Below are positions 58,062 to 64,000 of a DNA stretch of 64,000 bases, one piece after another; positions within the stretch are counted from its first letter, which is position 1; each line of letters opens with the position of its first letter. Origin of the DNA: JBFAPK01 sp040676675 (GTDB taxonomy: Bacteria > Actinomycetota > Actinomycetes > Mycobacteriales > Micromonosporaceae); contig NZ_JBFAPK010000003.1 of assembly GCF_040676675.1 (NCBI RefSeq), positions 248,001-312,000 on the forward strand, read 5' to 3'. The notes beneath the pieces were generated by a model that was not told the DNA's origin, did not search any database, and was given only the letters and a program-made list of their open reading frames with translations. The position numbers and the translations under genes are program-made.

Positions 58062-58436
58062 TCAGCCGGCCGGCTCGGGCTCCGGCGTGCGGACGATATC
58101 CGCGCGCAGCGGGGCGAGCGCACCGCCGATCTGCGCGATCGTCTCCTCCGGTACGCCGAGCCCGGTCAGCGTGCCGACGAGGTGGCCGACCACGGAGTCG
58201 AAGGCGGCGTCGGTGATGTCGAGCCCGGTGTGCGCGGCGCGCATGTCGCGGCCGGCGTAGAGTTCCGGCCCGCCGATCGCCGCCGCGATGAAGGCCCGCT
58301 GGTGCGCCTTGAGCCGCGGCAGGTCCACCCCCTCGAAGTACGGGGCCAGTCCCGGATCGCCCAGTACGCGTACGTAGAAGTCGTCGACCGCGGCGGCCAC
58401 GGCGGGCGCGCCGCCGATCGCGTCGTAGATGCTCAT
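58062..58436 (-). CDS. glbN: Group I truncated haemoglobin (trHbN-like)
   Basis: 124 residues of the two-over-two globin fold: YDAIGGAPAVAAAVDDFYVRVL at the start, FEGVDLPRLKAHQRAFI, and proximal His69 in RAAHTGLDIT. It binds O2 and NO; relatives detoxify nitric oxide. No redox partner gene adjoins. The ATG at 58436 matches the family start. Confidence 0.93.
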   Translation of the reverse strand: MSIYDAIGGAPAVAAAVDDFYVRVLGDPGLAPYFEGVDLPRLKAHQRAFIAAAIGGPELYAGRDMRAAHTGLDITDAAFDSVVGHLVGTLTGLGVPEETIAQIGGALAPLRADIVRTPEPEPAG

Positions 58437-58749
58437 GTCGTGGCCCTCTCTCGTCTCTCGCGTCTCGTCTTTCGCGCGAACCGCTCCCGGCAGGCGGCGC
58501 GGGCCACCCCGGCGGGCGTACAGGGCGGAGGCTATGGGCGCGTCGTTGCCCGGCCGTTGGGCGAGCAAATCCCCGACGCTACGAAGCGCGCACAGCATCC
58601 GAACGGCCGTGGTGAGGCCGTTGCGAGACGCGTCCCGCCCACACGAGACCGTGTCCCGCCCGCACCTGACCCGAACGAGCCACGCGGCCAGCGCGGACGA
58701 CACCAACCCTCAAACCCGTCGCCTGAACACCAGAGGCGTTATCGGACAG
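58437..58749. other. Gene-free interval
   Basis: About 313 bases between the haemoglobin start and the IS30-like end. No credible ORF, tRNA or strong hairpin. The left part has repeated TCTCG elements (58445-58470); near-repeats of GTCCCGCCC-CAC occur around 58627-58662. Confidence 0.5.
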
Positions 58750-58947
58750 GCGGATTCAACCGGTCGTGGCAACGGTGGGTGTTTCTGCTGTTGGCGGCTC
58801 TGACAGTAGCTGGGCCAGGGCTTCGGCAGGTGTGCGGATCCCGAGGGTTTTGCGAGGTCTGGCGTTGAGTTCGGCGGCGACGGCGGCGAGATCGGATGAG
58901 CTGTGGGCAGACAGGTCAGTGCTTTTGGGGAAGTACTGGCGTAGCCA
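58750..58947 (-). mobile_element. IS30-family transposase remnant (C-terminal end and one terminal repeat)
   Basis: On the minus strand about 62 residues match the end of IS30-type transposases: LRQYFPKSTDLSAHSSSDLA, then ELNARPRKTLGIRTPAEALAQLL, stop at 58756. The end GGCGGATTCAACCGGTCGTG (from 58751) resembles the terminal inverted repeat of actinomycete IS30 elements and overlaps the coding end as usual for the group. The rest of the element and its other end are gone; homology stops abruptly near 58945, just before the pyrE remainder. Confidence 0.85.
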
Positions 58948-59350
58948 CCGACGCGGGTGCGCTGGGGACACGCTGGTACCGCCGGAGACGGAGGTGCTGG
59001 CCGGGCTGGAGATGGGCGGCATCGCCGTGGTCACCGCGCTCGGACTCCGTACCGGTCTGCCGTGCGCGTTCGTCCGCAAGGCGGCGAAGCCGTACGGCAC
59101 CGCGCGGCTGGCCGAGGGCGCCGACGTCGCCGGCCGGCGGGTGCTGGTGGTCGAGGACGTGGTGACCTCCGGCGGCCAGGTCGTGCTCTCGACCCGGGAC
59201 CTGCGGCAGCTCGGTGCCCGGGTGGACGCCGCGCTCTGCGTGATCGACCGCCAGGAGGGCGGGGCTGAGGCGCTGGCCGCCGAGCGGATCGGGCTGCGGG
59301 CCCTGCTGACCCGGGCCGACCTGGAACGCGCCGCCGGAACGGCCCGGTGA
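58948..59350 (+). pseudogene. pyrE: Orotate phosphoribosyltransferase, N-terminally truncated
   Basis: From about 58967 (DTLVPPETEVLAGLEMGG) to the stop there are about 127 residues of OPRT, including FVRKAAKPYGT and the PRPP loop VLVVEDVVTSGG. About 50-60 N-terminal residues are missing; the upstream bases are the IS30-like remnant in antisense. The remaining frame could still be read from GTG or ATG codons (for example ATG 59012), but the enzyme would lack its orotate-side start. The stop overlaps the next gene (GTGA), a relic of the original operon. Confidence 0.82.
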
Positions 59351-59946
59351 CCGTTCCCGCCCGCCAGATCCGGGCCCGGTACTCGGCCGGCACCATCACG
59401 GTCTACCAGGCGTACCCGCCCGAGATCGCGGCGCCGGCGCTGGCCGCGGGCCGGTTCGTGCCGCCCTTCAAGCGCGCGCGGATGACCTGGATCAAGCCGT
59501 CGTTCCTGTGGATGATGTACCGCTGCGGCTGGGCGGAGAAGCCCGGACAGGAACGGGTGCTGGCCGTCGAGATGAGCCGCGACGGGTTCGAGTGGGCGCT
59601 GGCGCACTCCTGCCTGAGCCACTACGTGCCGGGGCGGCACCCGGGGCGGGCCGAGTGGGCGCGGGCCCTGCGCGCCAGCCCGGTACGGGTGCAGTGGGAC
59701 CCCGAGCGGTCGCTGCGGCTGAGCCCGTTGCCGTACCGGTCGCTCCAGGTGGGACTCTCCGGCGAGGCGGTGGAGCGGTACGTCGACGAGTGGATCGTGG
59801 GGCTGAGCCACGTCACCGGGCTGGCGCGCGAGATCCGGCGGCTGCTGGGCGCCGGGGACGAGGCGGGCGCGGCGGCGCTGCTGCCGGCCGAGCACCCGTA
59901 TCCGCTGCCGCCGGAACTCGCGGGGATCGTCGACGCCGACGGCTGA
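59347..59946 (+). CDS. DUF4291-family protein
   Basis: 199 residues: RQIRARYSAGTITVYQAYPPEIA, FKRARMTWIKPSFLWMMYR and VRVQWDPERS are hallmarks of DUF4291. Function unknown; the fold may be related to RNA-binding or mono-ADP-ribosyltransferase-type domains but no activity is established to my knowledge. GTG start overlapping the pyrE stop, so its expression may depend on whatever promoter now reads through the truncated gene. Confidence 0.88.
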   Translation: MTVPARQIRARYSAGTITVYQAYPPEIAAPALAAGRFVPPFKRARMTWIKPSFLWMMYRCGWAEKPGQERVLAVEMSRDGFEWALAHSCLSHYVPGRHPGRAEWARALRASPVRVQWDPERSLRLSPLPYRSLQVGLSGEAVERYVDEWIVGLSHVTGLAREIRRLLGAGDEAGAAALLPAEHPYPLPPELAGIVDADG

Positions 59947-60066
59947 CCGGACCCGGAGCCGAGCCGATCCGACGGCGGGCCGGCCCTCGGCGGCGTCGGG
60001 GTGACGGCGCCGGGCCCGGGGGCGCTTTCACGGTGGGAGCGAGCCGGCGAGGCGCCGGACGATGAC

Positions 60067-60163
60067 TTATGTCTATTTTCGAGGGTTTTATTAATTTCAA
60101 GTAACGAATCATTCTCAGGTCTGGCCTAGAGGTGATCTTCGCTGCCAGTCTCTGCGTACCGGT
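60067..60163 (+). repeat. 97-base leader/promoter segment, copy A
   Basis: AT-rich segment (for example ATTAATTTCAAGTAACGAAT) that aligns without gaps to 60463-60559, 69 of 97 bases identical by my count. Copy B is the leader of the subtilase gene, so copy A marks the front of a former paralogue. Confidence 0.8.
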
Positions 60164-60182
60164 CATCCACGCCGGGAGCAGC

Positions 60183-60227
60183 GGCTCCGGCGGTACGGAT
60201 CCCGACGTCAACCCCGAGAAGCTGTCC
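60183..60227 (+). pseudogene. C-terminal relic of a deleted subtilase paralogue
   Basis: About 13 codons read SGGTDPDVNPEKL, matching the C-terminal SGTDPDAGHEKLLNV of the intact subtilase downstream. They follow leader copy A almost at once and are followed by a terminator, as if nearly the whole coding region had been removed in one deletion. Too short for certainty. Confidence 0.5.
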
Positions 60228-60248
60228 GCCGGTTCCGACGGAACAGCC

Positions 60249-60288
60249 GGCCGCCGGACCGGGCAGACCCCCACCCGGTCCGGCGGCC
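60249..60288. terminator. Strong terminator hairpin
   Basis: Perfect 15-base arms (60249-60263, 60274-60288; GGCCGCCGGACCGGG type) with a 10-base loop. No intact gene ends here on either strand, which supports a lost gene upstream. Confidence 0.7.
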
Positions 60289-60462
60289 GTTCCGGGTCGT
60301 GCGGGCGGCCGACCGGACCGTAGGCCGACTCCGATCCGCGAGCGGTCGGGCGGGTACGCCACGGGCCCGGAGGGCCGCGTGTGGGATCGGAGTGACGTGG
60401 CGGCGTTCGGTGGCGCCTTCCAGACCAGGAGTGCACTCGACGCGGCGACGTCGAACGCTGCA

Positions 60463-60559
60463 TTATGTCCATGTTCGGGGCATTTATGAATTTCTAGTAA
60501 CGAATATCCGCGGTGCCTGGACCCGCAGTGATGATCGTTGCGAGTCTCCCCGTACCGGT
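60463..60559 (+). repeat. 97-base leader/promoter segment, copy B
   Basis: Second copy of the segment at 60067, ending 49 bases before the ATG of the subtilase gene. Best conserved blocks are TTATGTC, the AATTTC-AGTAACGAAT stretch and CGTACCGGT, which probably include the promoter. Confidence 0.8.
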
Positions 60560-60608
60560 TGCCTGTCCGGCACGTCCGACTGCGCCGACCCACATGGGAG
60601 GAACCACC

Positions 60609-61823
60609 ATGCGCAGAGCCATCCTCGCCGCGCTGTTCGCGGGTACGACCGTCGCCACCGCGACGGCTGCGCCCGCGCAGGCCGCGCCACCACAAGAGTC
60701 GAACAGCTACATCGTCATGCTGCGCCCCGGCGCCGACGCGTCGCGGCTCGCCGCCGACCAGGGGCACAGCTACGGCGCGGCCGTCGAACACGTCTACCAG
60801 CACGCGCTGCGGGGCTACTCGGCCCGGATGAGCGCCAGCGCCGCCGCCCGGCTCGCGCGGGACCCCGCCGTACAGCTCGTGCAACCCGACGGAGTGGCCG
60901 TCGCGACGGCGCAGACGCTGCCCACCGGCATCAACCGGGCCGACGCCGAGTTGAGCCCGACCGCCCGGATCGACGCCGCGGACCAACGGGTCGACGTGGA
61001 CGTGGCGGTCATCGACACCGGTATCGACCTGACCCACCCGGACCTCAACGTCTACACCGCGGGCGCGATGAACTGTTCCACCGGCAACAGCGCCAACGAC
61101 GGAAACGGACACGGTACGCACGTCGCCGGTACCATCGGCGCGCTCGACAACGGCATCGGCGCGGTCGGCGTGGCCCCCGGTGCGCGGGTCTGGCCGGTCC
61201 GCGTTCTCAACAACTCCGGCAGCGGCAGCTTCTCGGCGATCATCTGCGGCATCGACTACGTCACCGCCCACGCGAACGAGATCGAGGTCGCCAACATGAG
61301 CCTCGGTGGTTCCGGCGGCGACAGCGCCTGCGGGTCCAACCGGGACGCGATGCACGAGGCGATCTGCGCCTCGGTCGCCGCCGGCGTCACCTACGTCGTC
61401 GCGGCCGGCAACGAGGCCACCGACGCCGCGAACTCGGTGCCGGCCGCCTACGACGAGGTGGTCACCGTCAGCGCGTTGGCCGACTTCAACGGGCTCCCGG
61501 GCGGCGGTGCCGCGGCCACCTGCCGCGCCGACGTCGACGACACCTTCGCGGACTTCTCCAACTACGGCGCGGACGTCGACCTGATCGCGCCCGGCGTCTG
61601 CATCTACTCGACCTGGAAGGGCGGGGCCTACAACACGATCTCCGGTACCTCGATGGCGTCTCCGCACGTCGCGGGCGGGGCGGCGCTCTACAAGGCCACC
61701 CACCCCAGCGCGACGCCGACGACCGTGAAGTCGGCCCTGCAGGCCGCCGGCACGACCAACTGGTCGAGCGGCACCGACCCGGACGCCGGCCACGAGAAGC
61801 TGCTCAACGTGGCGAGCTTCTGA
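60609..61823 (+). CDS. Secreted subtilisin-like (S8) serine protease
   Basis: 404 residues: signal peptide about 1-29 (cut near AQAAP), an I9 inhibitor-type propeptide (about 35-105, SYIVMLRPGAD, FSARM-like SARMSASAA), then the peptidase with Asp136 (AVIDTGID), His168 (GHGTHVAG) and Ser348 (SGTSMASPH). Acts outside the cell after removal of the propeptide. GGGAGGA precedes the ATG; the frame upstream to 60513 belongs to the leader. Confidence 0.95.
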   Translation: MRRAILAALFAGTTVATATAAPAQAAPPQESNSYIVMLRPGADASRLAADQGHSYGAAVEHVYQHALRGYSARMSASAAARLARDPAVQLVQPDGVAVATAQTLPTGINRADAELSPTARIDAADQRVDVDVAVIDTGIDLTHPDLNVYTAGAMNCSTGNSANDGNGHGTHVAGTIGALDNGIGAVGVAPGARVWPVRVLNNSGSGSFSAIICGIDYVTAHANEIEVANMSLGGSGGDSACGSNRDAMHEAICASVAAGVTYVVAAGNEATDAANSVPAAYDEVVTVSALADFNGLPGGGAAATCRADVDDTFADFSNYGADVDLIAPGVCIYSTWKGGAYNTISGTSMASPHVAGGAALYKATHPSATPTTVKSALQAAGTTNWSSGTDPDAGHEKLLNVASF

Positions 61824-61872
61824 TCCGGTACGGCCGGCCGCCGGCGCGGGTGCGCCTCGGCCCGGTCGGGCA

Positions 61873-61898
61873 GGGACGGTCCCGGGTGGGACCGTCCC
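61873..61898. terminator. Bidirectional terminator hairpin
   Basis: Perfect 11-base arms GGGACGGTCCC and GGGACCGTCCC with a four-base loop between the convergent subtilase and ABC permease genes. Confidence 0.8.
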
Positions 61899-61934
61899 CG
61901 CCCCGCGTGCAGCACCGGAAGTCGGCGCTCGCGG

Positions 61935-63542
61935 TCAGACGCCGGGGATGTCGCGGCGGCGCAGCCCCAGCAGCCCGGCCGCCGCCAGCAGCGCCGCCAG
62001 CAGCGTCAGCGTCACGAGCGGGGTCGCGGTCGCCTCGCCGCCGGGCAGGTGCGGCAGGTGGGTGAAGGGCGAGACGTCCAGGATCCACTGGTCGAGCCGG
62101 AGCGCGGGACCGACGATCGAGATCAGCATGCAGATCGCCAGCGCCCCCCAGCTCGCGGCGGCGACGCGGGGCAGCAGTCCGAAGAAGACCACGGCGACCG
62201 CCGCCAGCACCCAGACGCCGGGCAGTTGGACCATGGCGCCGGCCAGCACCCGGGGCAGCTCGCGGCCCGGGTCGCCGCTGTTCAGGCCGTGGGTGAGCCC
62301 CATGGCCAGGCCGCTGGCGGCGAGCGTGGCGGCGGGGCCCAGCAGGGCGAAGACGAGGTGGCTCGCGGCCCAGCGGAGCCGCCCGGTGGCGGTGCCGAGT
62401 ACCGCCTCGGCGTGCCCGACCGCCTCCTCCTCGCGCAGCCGCAGGGTGGCCTGGATGGCGTACCCGGCCGAGATCAGCCCGAACAGGCCCAGCGTGCCGG
62501 CGAGGTAGCTGTCGATCAGCCCCTGCGCGCCGCCGATGCGCCGGAAGACGTCGGCGAGTTCCGGTGTGTCCCGTACCAGGTCCCCGATGCCCTCGGCGAC
62601 GCCGCCCATCACCACCCCGAGCGCGGCGAACCCGGCGACCCAGCCGGCCAGCAGGCCGCGGTGCAGCCGCCAGGCCAGCGCCACCGGCGAGCGCAGCCCG
62701 GGCGCGGCCGAGGCCGGGCCGAGCCGCGGCGGCAGCAGCCCGGCCCCGATGTCGCGCCGTGCGGCGAGCGTCACGGCCGCGAGGACCAGCAGCGCGGCGA
62801 GGCCGACGGGCAGCAGCGCCAGCGCCCAGCGATCGCCGCCGTACGGGTGGATCCGGTGCACCCAGCCGATCGGCGAGAGCCAGGAGAGCCAGGAGAGTGC
62901 GCCGTTGCCGGTGGCGCTCAGGTCGCCGACCACGCGTAGCACGTAGGCGACCCCGAGCACCAGGATCGCGATGCCCCGGGCCGACCGGGCGCCCGTGGTC
63001 AGCTGCGCGGCTACCGCGCCGACCGCGGCGAAGACCCACCCGGACAGCGTGAACTCCAGGCCGAACGCCCAGGAGCCGGCGACGGGCAGGTCCTGGCTCG
63101 TCATGCCGAGCGCCAGCAGCGCGCCGAGGAGCGCGTTGGCGGCGAACGTGGTGAGCAGCGCCGCCGCCAGACCGGCGTGCCGGCCGACGACCGTGGCGCC
63201 GAGCAGCTCGCGCCGGCCGGCCTCCTCGTCGGTACGGGTGTGGCGGACCACGGTGAGGATGCTGAAGAGCCCGATCATGCCCGGGATGAAACCCGCCCGC
63301 CAGGAGACCAGCTCGCCGAGGCTCGACCCGGTCAGCAGGCCGTAGAGCGTCACGAAGCTGGCGTTGTGCTGCATCAGATGGGCGTAGTCCGCGCGCTGGG
63401 CGGCGGTGGGAAAGAGTTCGTTGATCGAGGCCACGTAGGACAGCGGCACGACCGCGATGAAGACCACCCAGAGTGGCGTCAGTACCCGGTCGCGGCGCAG
63501 GATGAGCCGGGACAGCTGGCCGGTGCCGGCGAGCGCGGTCAT
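61935..63542 (-). CDS. ABC-2 type exporter permease, double-length
   Basis: 535 residues with about twelve hydrophobic helices arranged as two similar halves (compare WRAGFIPGMIGLFSILTVVRHTRTDEEAGRREL with TLGLFGLISAGYAIQATLRLREEEAVGHAE, each giving the intracellular acidic loop). Such permeases resemble the tetronasin-type exporters of actinomycetes and act with one ATPase. ATGA overlap with the ATPase gene upstream. Substrate unknown. Confidence 0.92.
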   Translation of the reverse strand: MTALAGTGQLSRLILRRDRVLTPLWVVFIAVVPLSYVASINELFPTAAQRADYAHLMQHNASFVTLYGLLTGSSLGELVSWRAGFIPGMIGLFSILTVVRHTRTDEEAGRRELLGATVVGRHAGLAAALLTTFAANALLGALLALGMTSQDLPVAGSWAFGLEFTLSGWVFAAVGAVAAQLTTGARSARGIAILVLGVAYVLRVVGDLSATGNGALSWLSWLSPIGWVHRIHPYGGDRWALALLPVGLAALLVLAAVTLAARRDIGAGLLPPRLGPASAAPGLRSPVALAWRLHRGLLAGWVAGFAALGVVMGGVAEGIGDLVRDTPELADVFRRIGGAQGLIDSYLAGTLGLFGLISAGYAIQATLRLREEEAVGHAEAVLGTATGRLRWAASHLVFALLGPAATLAASGLAMGLTHGLNSGDPGRELPRVLAGAMVQLPGVWVLAAVAVVFFGLLPRVAAASWGALAICMLISIVGPALRLDQWILDVSPFTHLPHLPGGEATATPLVTLTLLAALLAAAGLLGLRRRDIPGV

Positions 63543-64000
63543 CGGGCCACCTCCGCGGTGGCGGTCCGGGAAGGCTGGTCGCCGCCGCGCTGGTAGTGCC
63601 GCAGGAACAGCTCCTCCAGCGTGGGCGGCTGACTGACGAGGCCGCGTACGCCCACGGCGGTGAGCTGGCGCAGCGCGGCGTCCAGCGAGTCCGTGTCGAC
63701 GTCGAAGCGCACCCGGCCGTCGTCGGTGCGCAGGTTGTGCACGCCCGGCAGGTCGGCCAGTCCCGCGGGCCGGCCGGCCAGGTCCGCCTCGATCGAGGTA
63801 CGGGTGAGGTGGCGCAGGTCGGCGAGGCTGCCGCTCTCCACGGCCCGGCCGTCGCGGATGATGGTCAGCCGGTCGCAGAGCGCCTCGACCTCGGCGAGGA
63901 TGTGGCTGGAGAGCAGCACGGTACGGTCGCCGCGCCGCTTCTCCTCCCGGATGACCTGCTGGAAGACCTCCTCCATCAGCGGGTCGAGCCCCGAGGTCGG
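63539..64000 (-). CDS. ABC exporter ATPase, C-terminal part (5' end beyond the window)
   Basis: About 153 visible residues, starting inside the D-loop after Walker B (PTSGLDPLMEEVF), followed by TVLLSSHILAEVEALCDRLTII with the switch His and a C-terminal regulatory domain of about 80 residues. Partner of the permease just downstream. The start lies outside the window. Confidence 0.93.
   Translation of the reverse strand, partial: PTSGLDPLMEEVFQQVIREEKRRGDRTVLLSSHILAEVEALCDRLTIIRDGRAVESGSLADLRHLTRTSIEADLAGRPAGLADLPGVHNLRTDDGRVRFDVDTDSLDAALRQLTAVGVRGLVSQPPTLEELFLRHYQRGGDQPSRTATAEVAR

Larger units (their letters stand above)
59947..60608. other. Gene-free interval with a duplicated promoter region and a terminator
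   Basis: About 660 bases. It holds a leader segment (60067-60163), a short subtilase-like C-terminal relic, a strong terminator hairpin (60249-60288), a 10-base inverted repeat ACTCCGATCC/GGATCGGAGT (60328-60337, 60384-60393), and the second leader copy (60463-60559) in front of the intact subtilase gene. Confidence 0.7.

Noticed and set aside
58766..59350. Taking the 194-codon frame as an intact phosphoribosyltransferase
   Set aside because: The first third is the IS30-like transposase sequence in antisense, so the frame is a chance fusion with a truncated pyrE.
60126..61793. Minus-strand open frame of 555 codons
   Set aside because: Antisense to the subtilase with its complete catalytic triad; it also runs through the leader and terminator.

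Overview
The window is GC-rich DNA from an actinomycete. GTG and TTG starts are frequent, strong terminator hairpins lie between convergent genes, and ATGA/GTGA stop-start overlaps are common. An iron box of the IdeR/DmdR type, SapA-like and MmpS-like ectodomains, EXLDI and DUF4291 proteins and several secreted glycoside hydrolases all fit a soil-type Micromonosporaceae or a close relative. Genus cannot be fixed from this sequence alone. The left edge cuts an NhaA-DsbA fusion gene and the right edge cuts an ABC ATPase gene.

Layout. 1-3.8 kb: an NhaA antiporter with a thioredoxin-fold tail, then a divergent TetR / P450-ferredoxin pair. 3.8-7.1 kb: an ECF sigma factor, a membrane-tethered sugar-binding protein and a secreted GH10 xylanase, all on the minus strand; this looks like a polysaccharide-sensing unit. 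7.2-10.9 kb: an ABC exporter, a VOC protein and an RDD membrane protein. 11.3-26.3 kb: a complete desferrioxamine-type siderophore locus. One arm reads left from an iron box (two permeases, ATPase, a DesH-like acetyltransferase and a DesG-like penicillin acylase). The other reads right (binding lipoprotein, siderophore-interacting flavoprotein, DesA, DesB, DesC, DesD, MFS exporter). 26.3-29.6 kb: a LacI-type operator and a secreted GH3 enzyme carrying two duplicated F5/8C domains.

29.6-36.6 kb is an accessory stretch. It holds two copies of a long palindromic repeat, a hydrolase fragment cut at one of them, a beta-gamma-crystallin secreted protein, a DrrAB-like exporter divergent from an EXLDI gene, a PadR-membrane protein pair and a DUF642-like secreted protein. 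36.7-40.6 kb: an epoxide hydrolase, an NmrA-like reductase and a WYL regulator that share a matched operator. 40.6-43.3 kb: an XRE regulator and Nudix gene divergent from three overlapping small ORFs. 43.3-47.1 kb: an APH(6)-like kinase, an ArsR/AHSA1 pair, a small membrane protein plus winged-helix pair behind a double operator, and a luciferase-like oxidoreductase behind another double operator.

47.2-56.6 kb: an Hsp70-like ATPase fused to an MmpS-like ectodomain, a 1523-residue secreted GH2 enzyme, a membrane protein and a Ser/Thr kinase with a SapA-like ectodomain. 56.7-64 kb: a P450 that lacks the usual I-helix acid/threonine pair, a truncated haemoglobin, an IS30-like remnant that has removed the front of pyrE, a DUF4291 gene, what appears to be the deletion scar of a subtilase next to an intact subtilase, and an ABC-2 exporter.

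The parts that work together most clearly are the iron-regulated siderophore locus and the sigma / sensor / xylanase unit. The regions most likely to repay follow-up are the sigma-SBP pair, the palindromic repeat pair, the WYL operator pair and the unusual P450.
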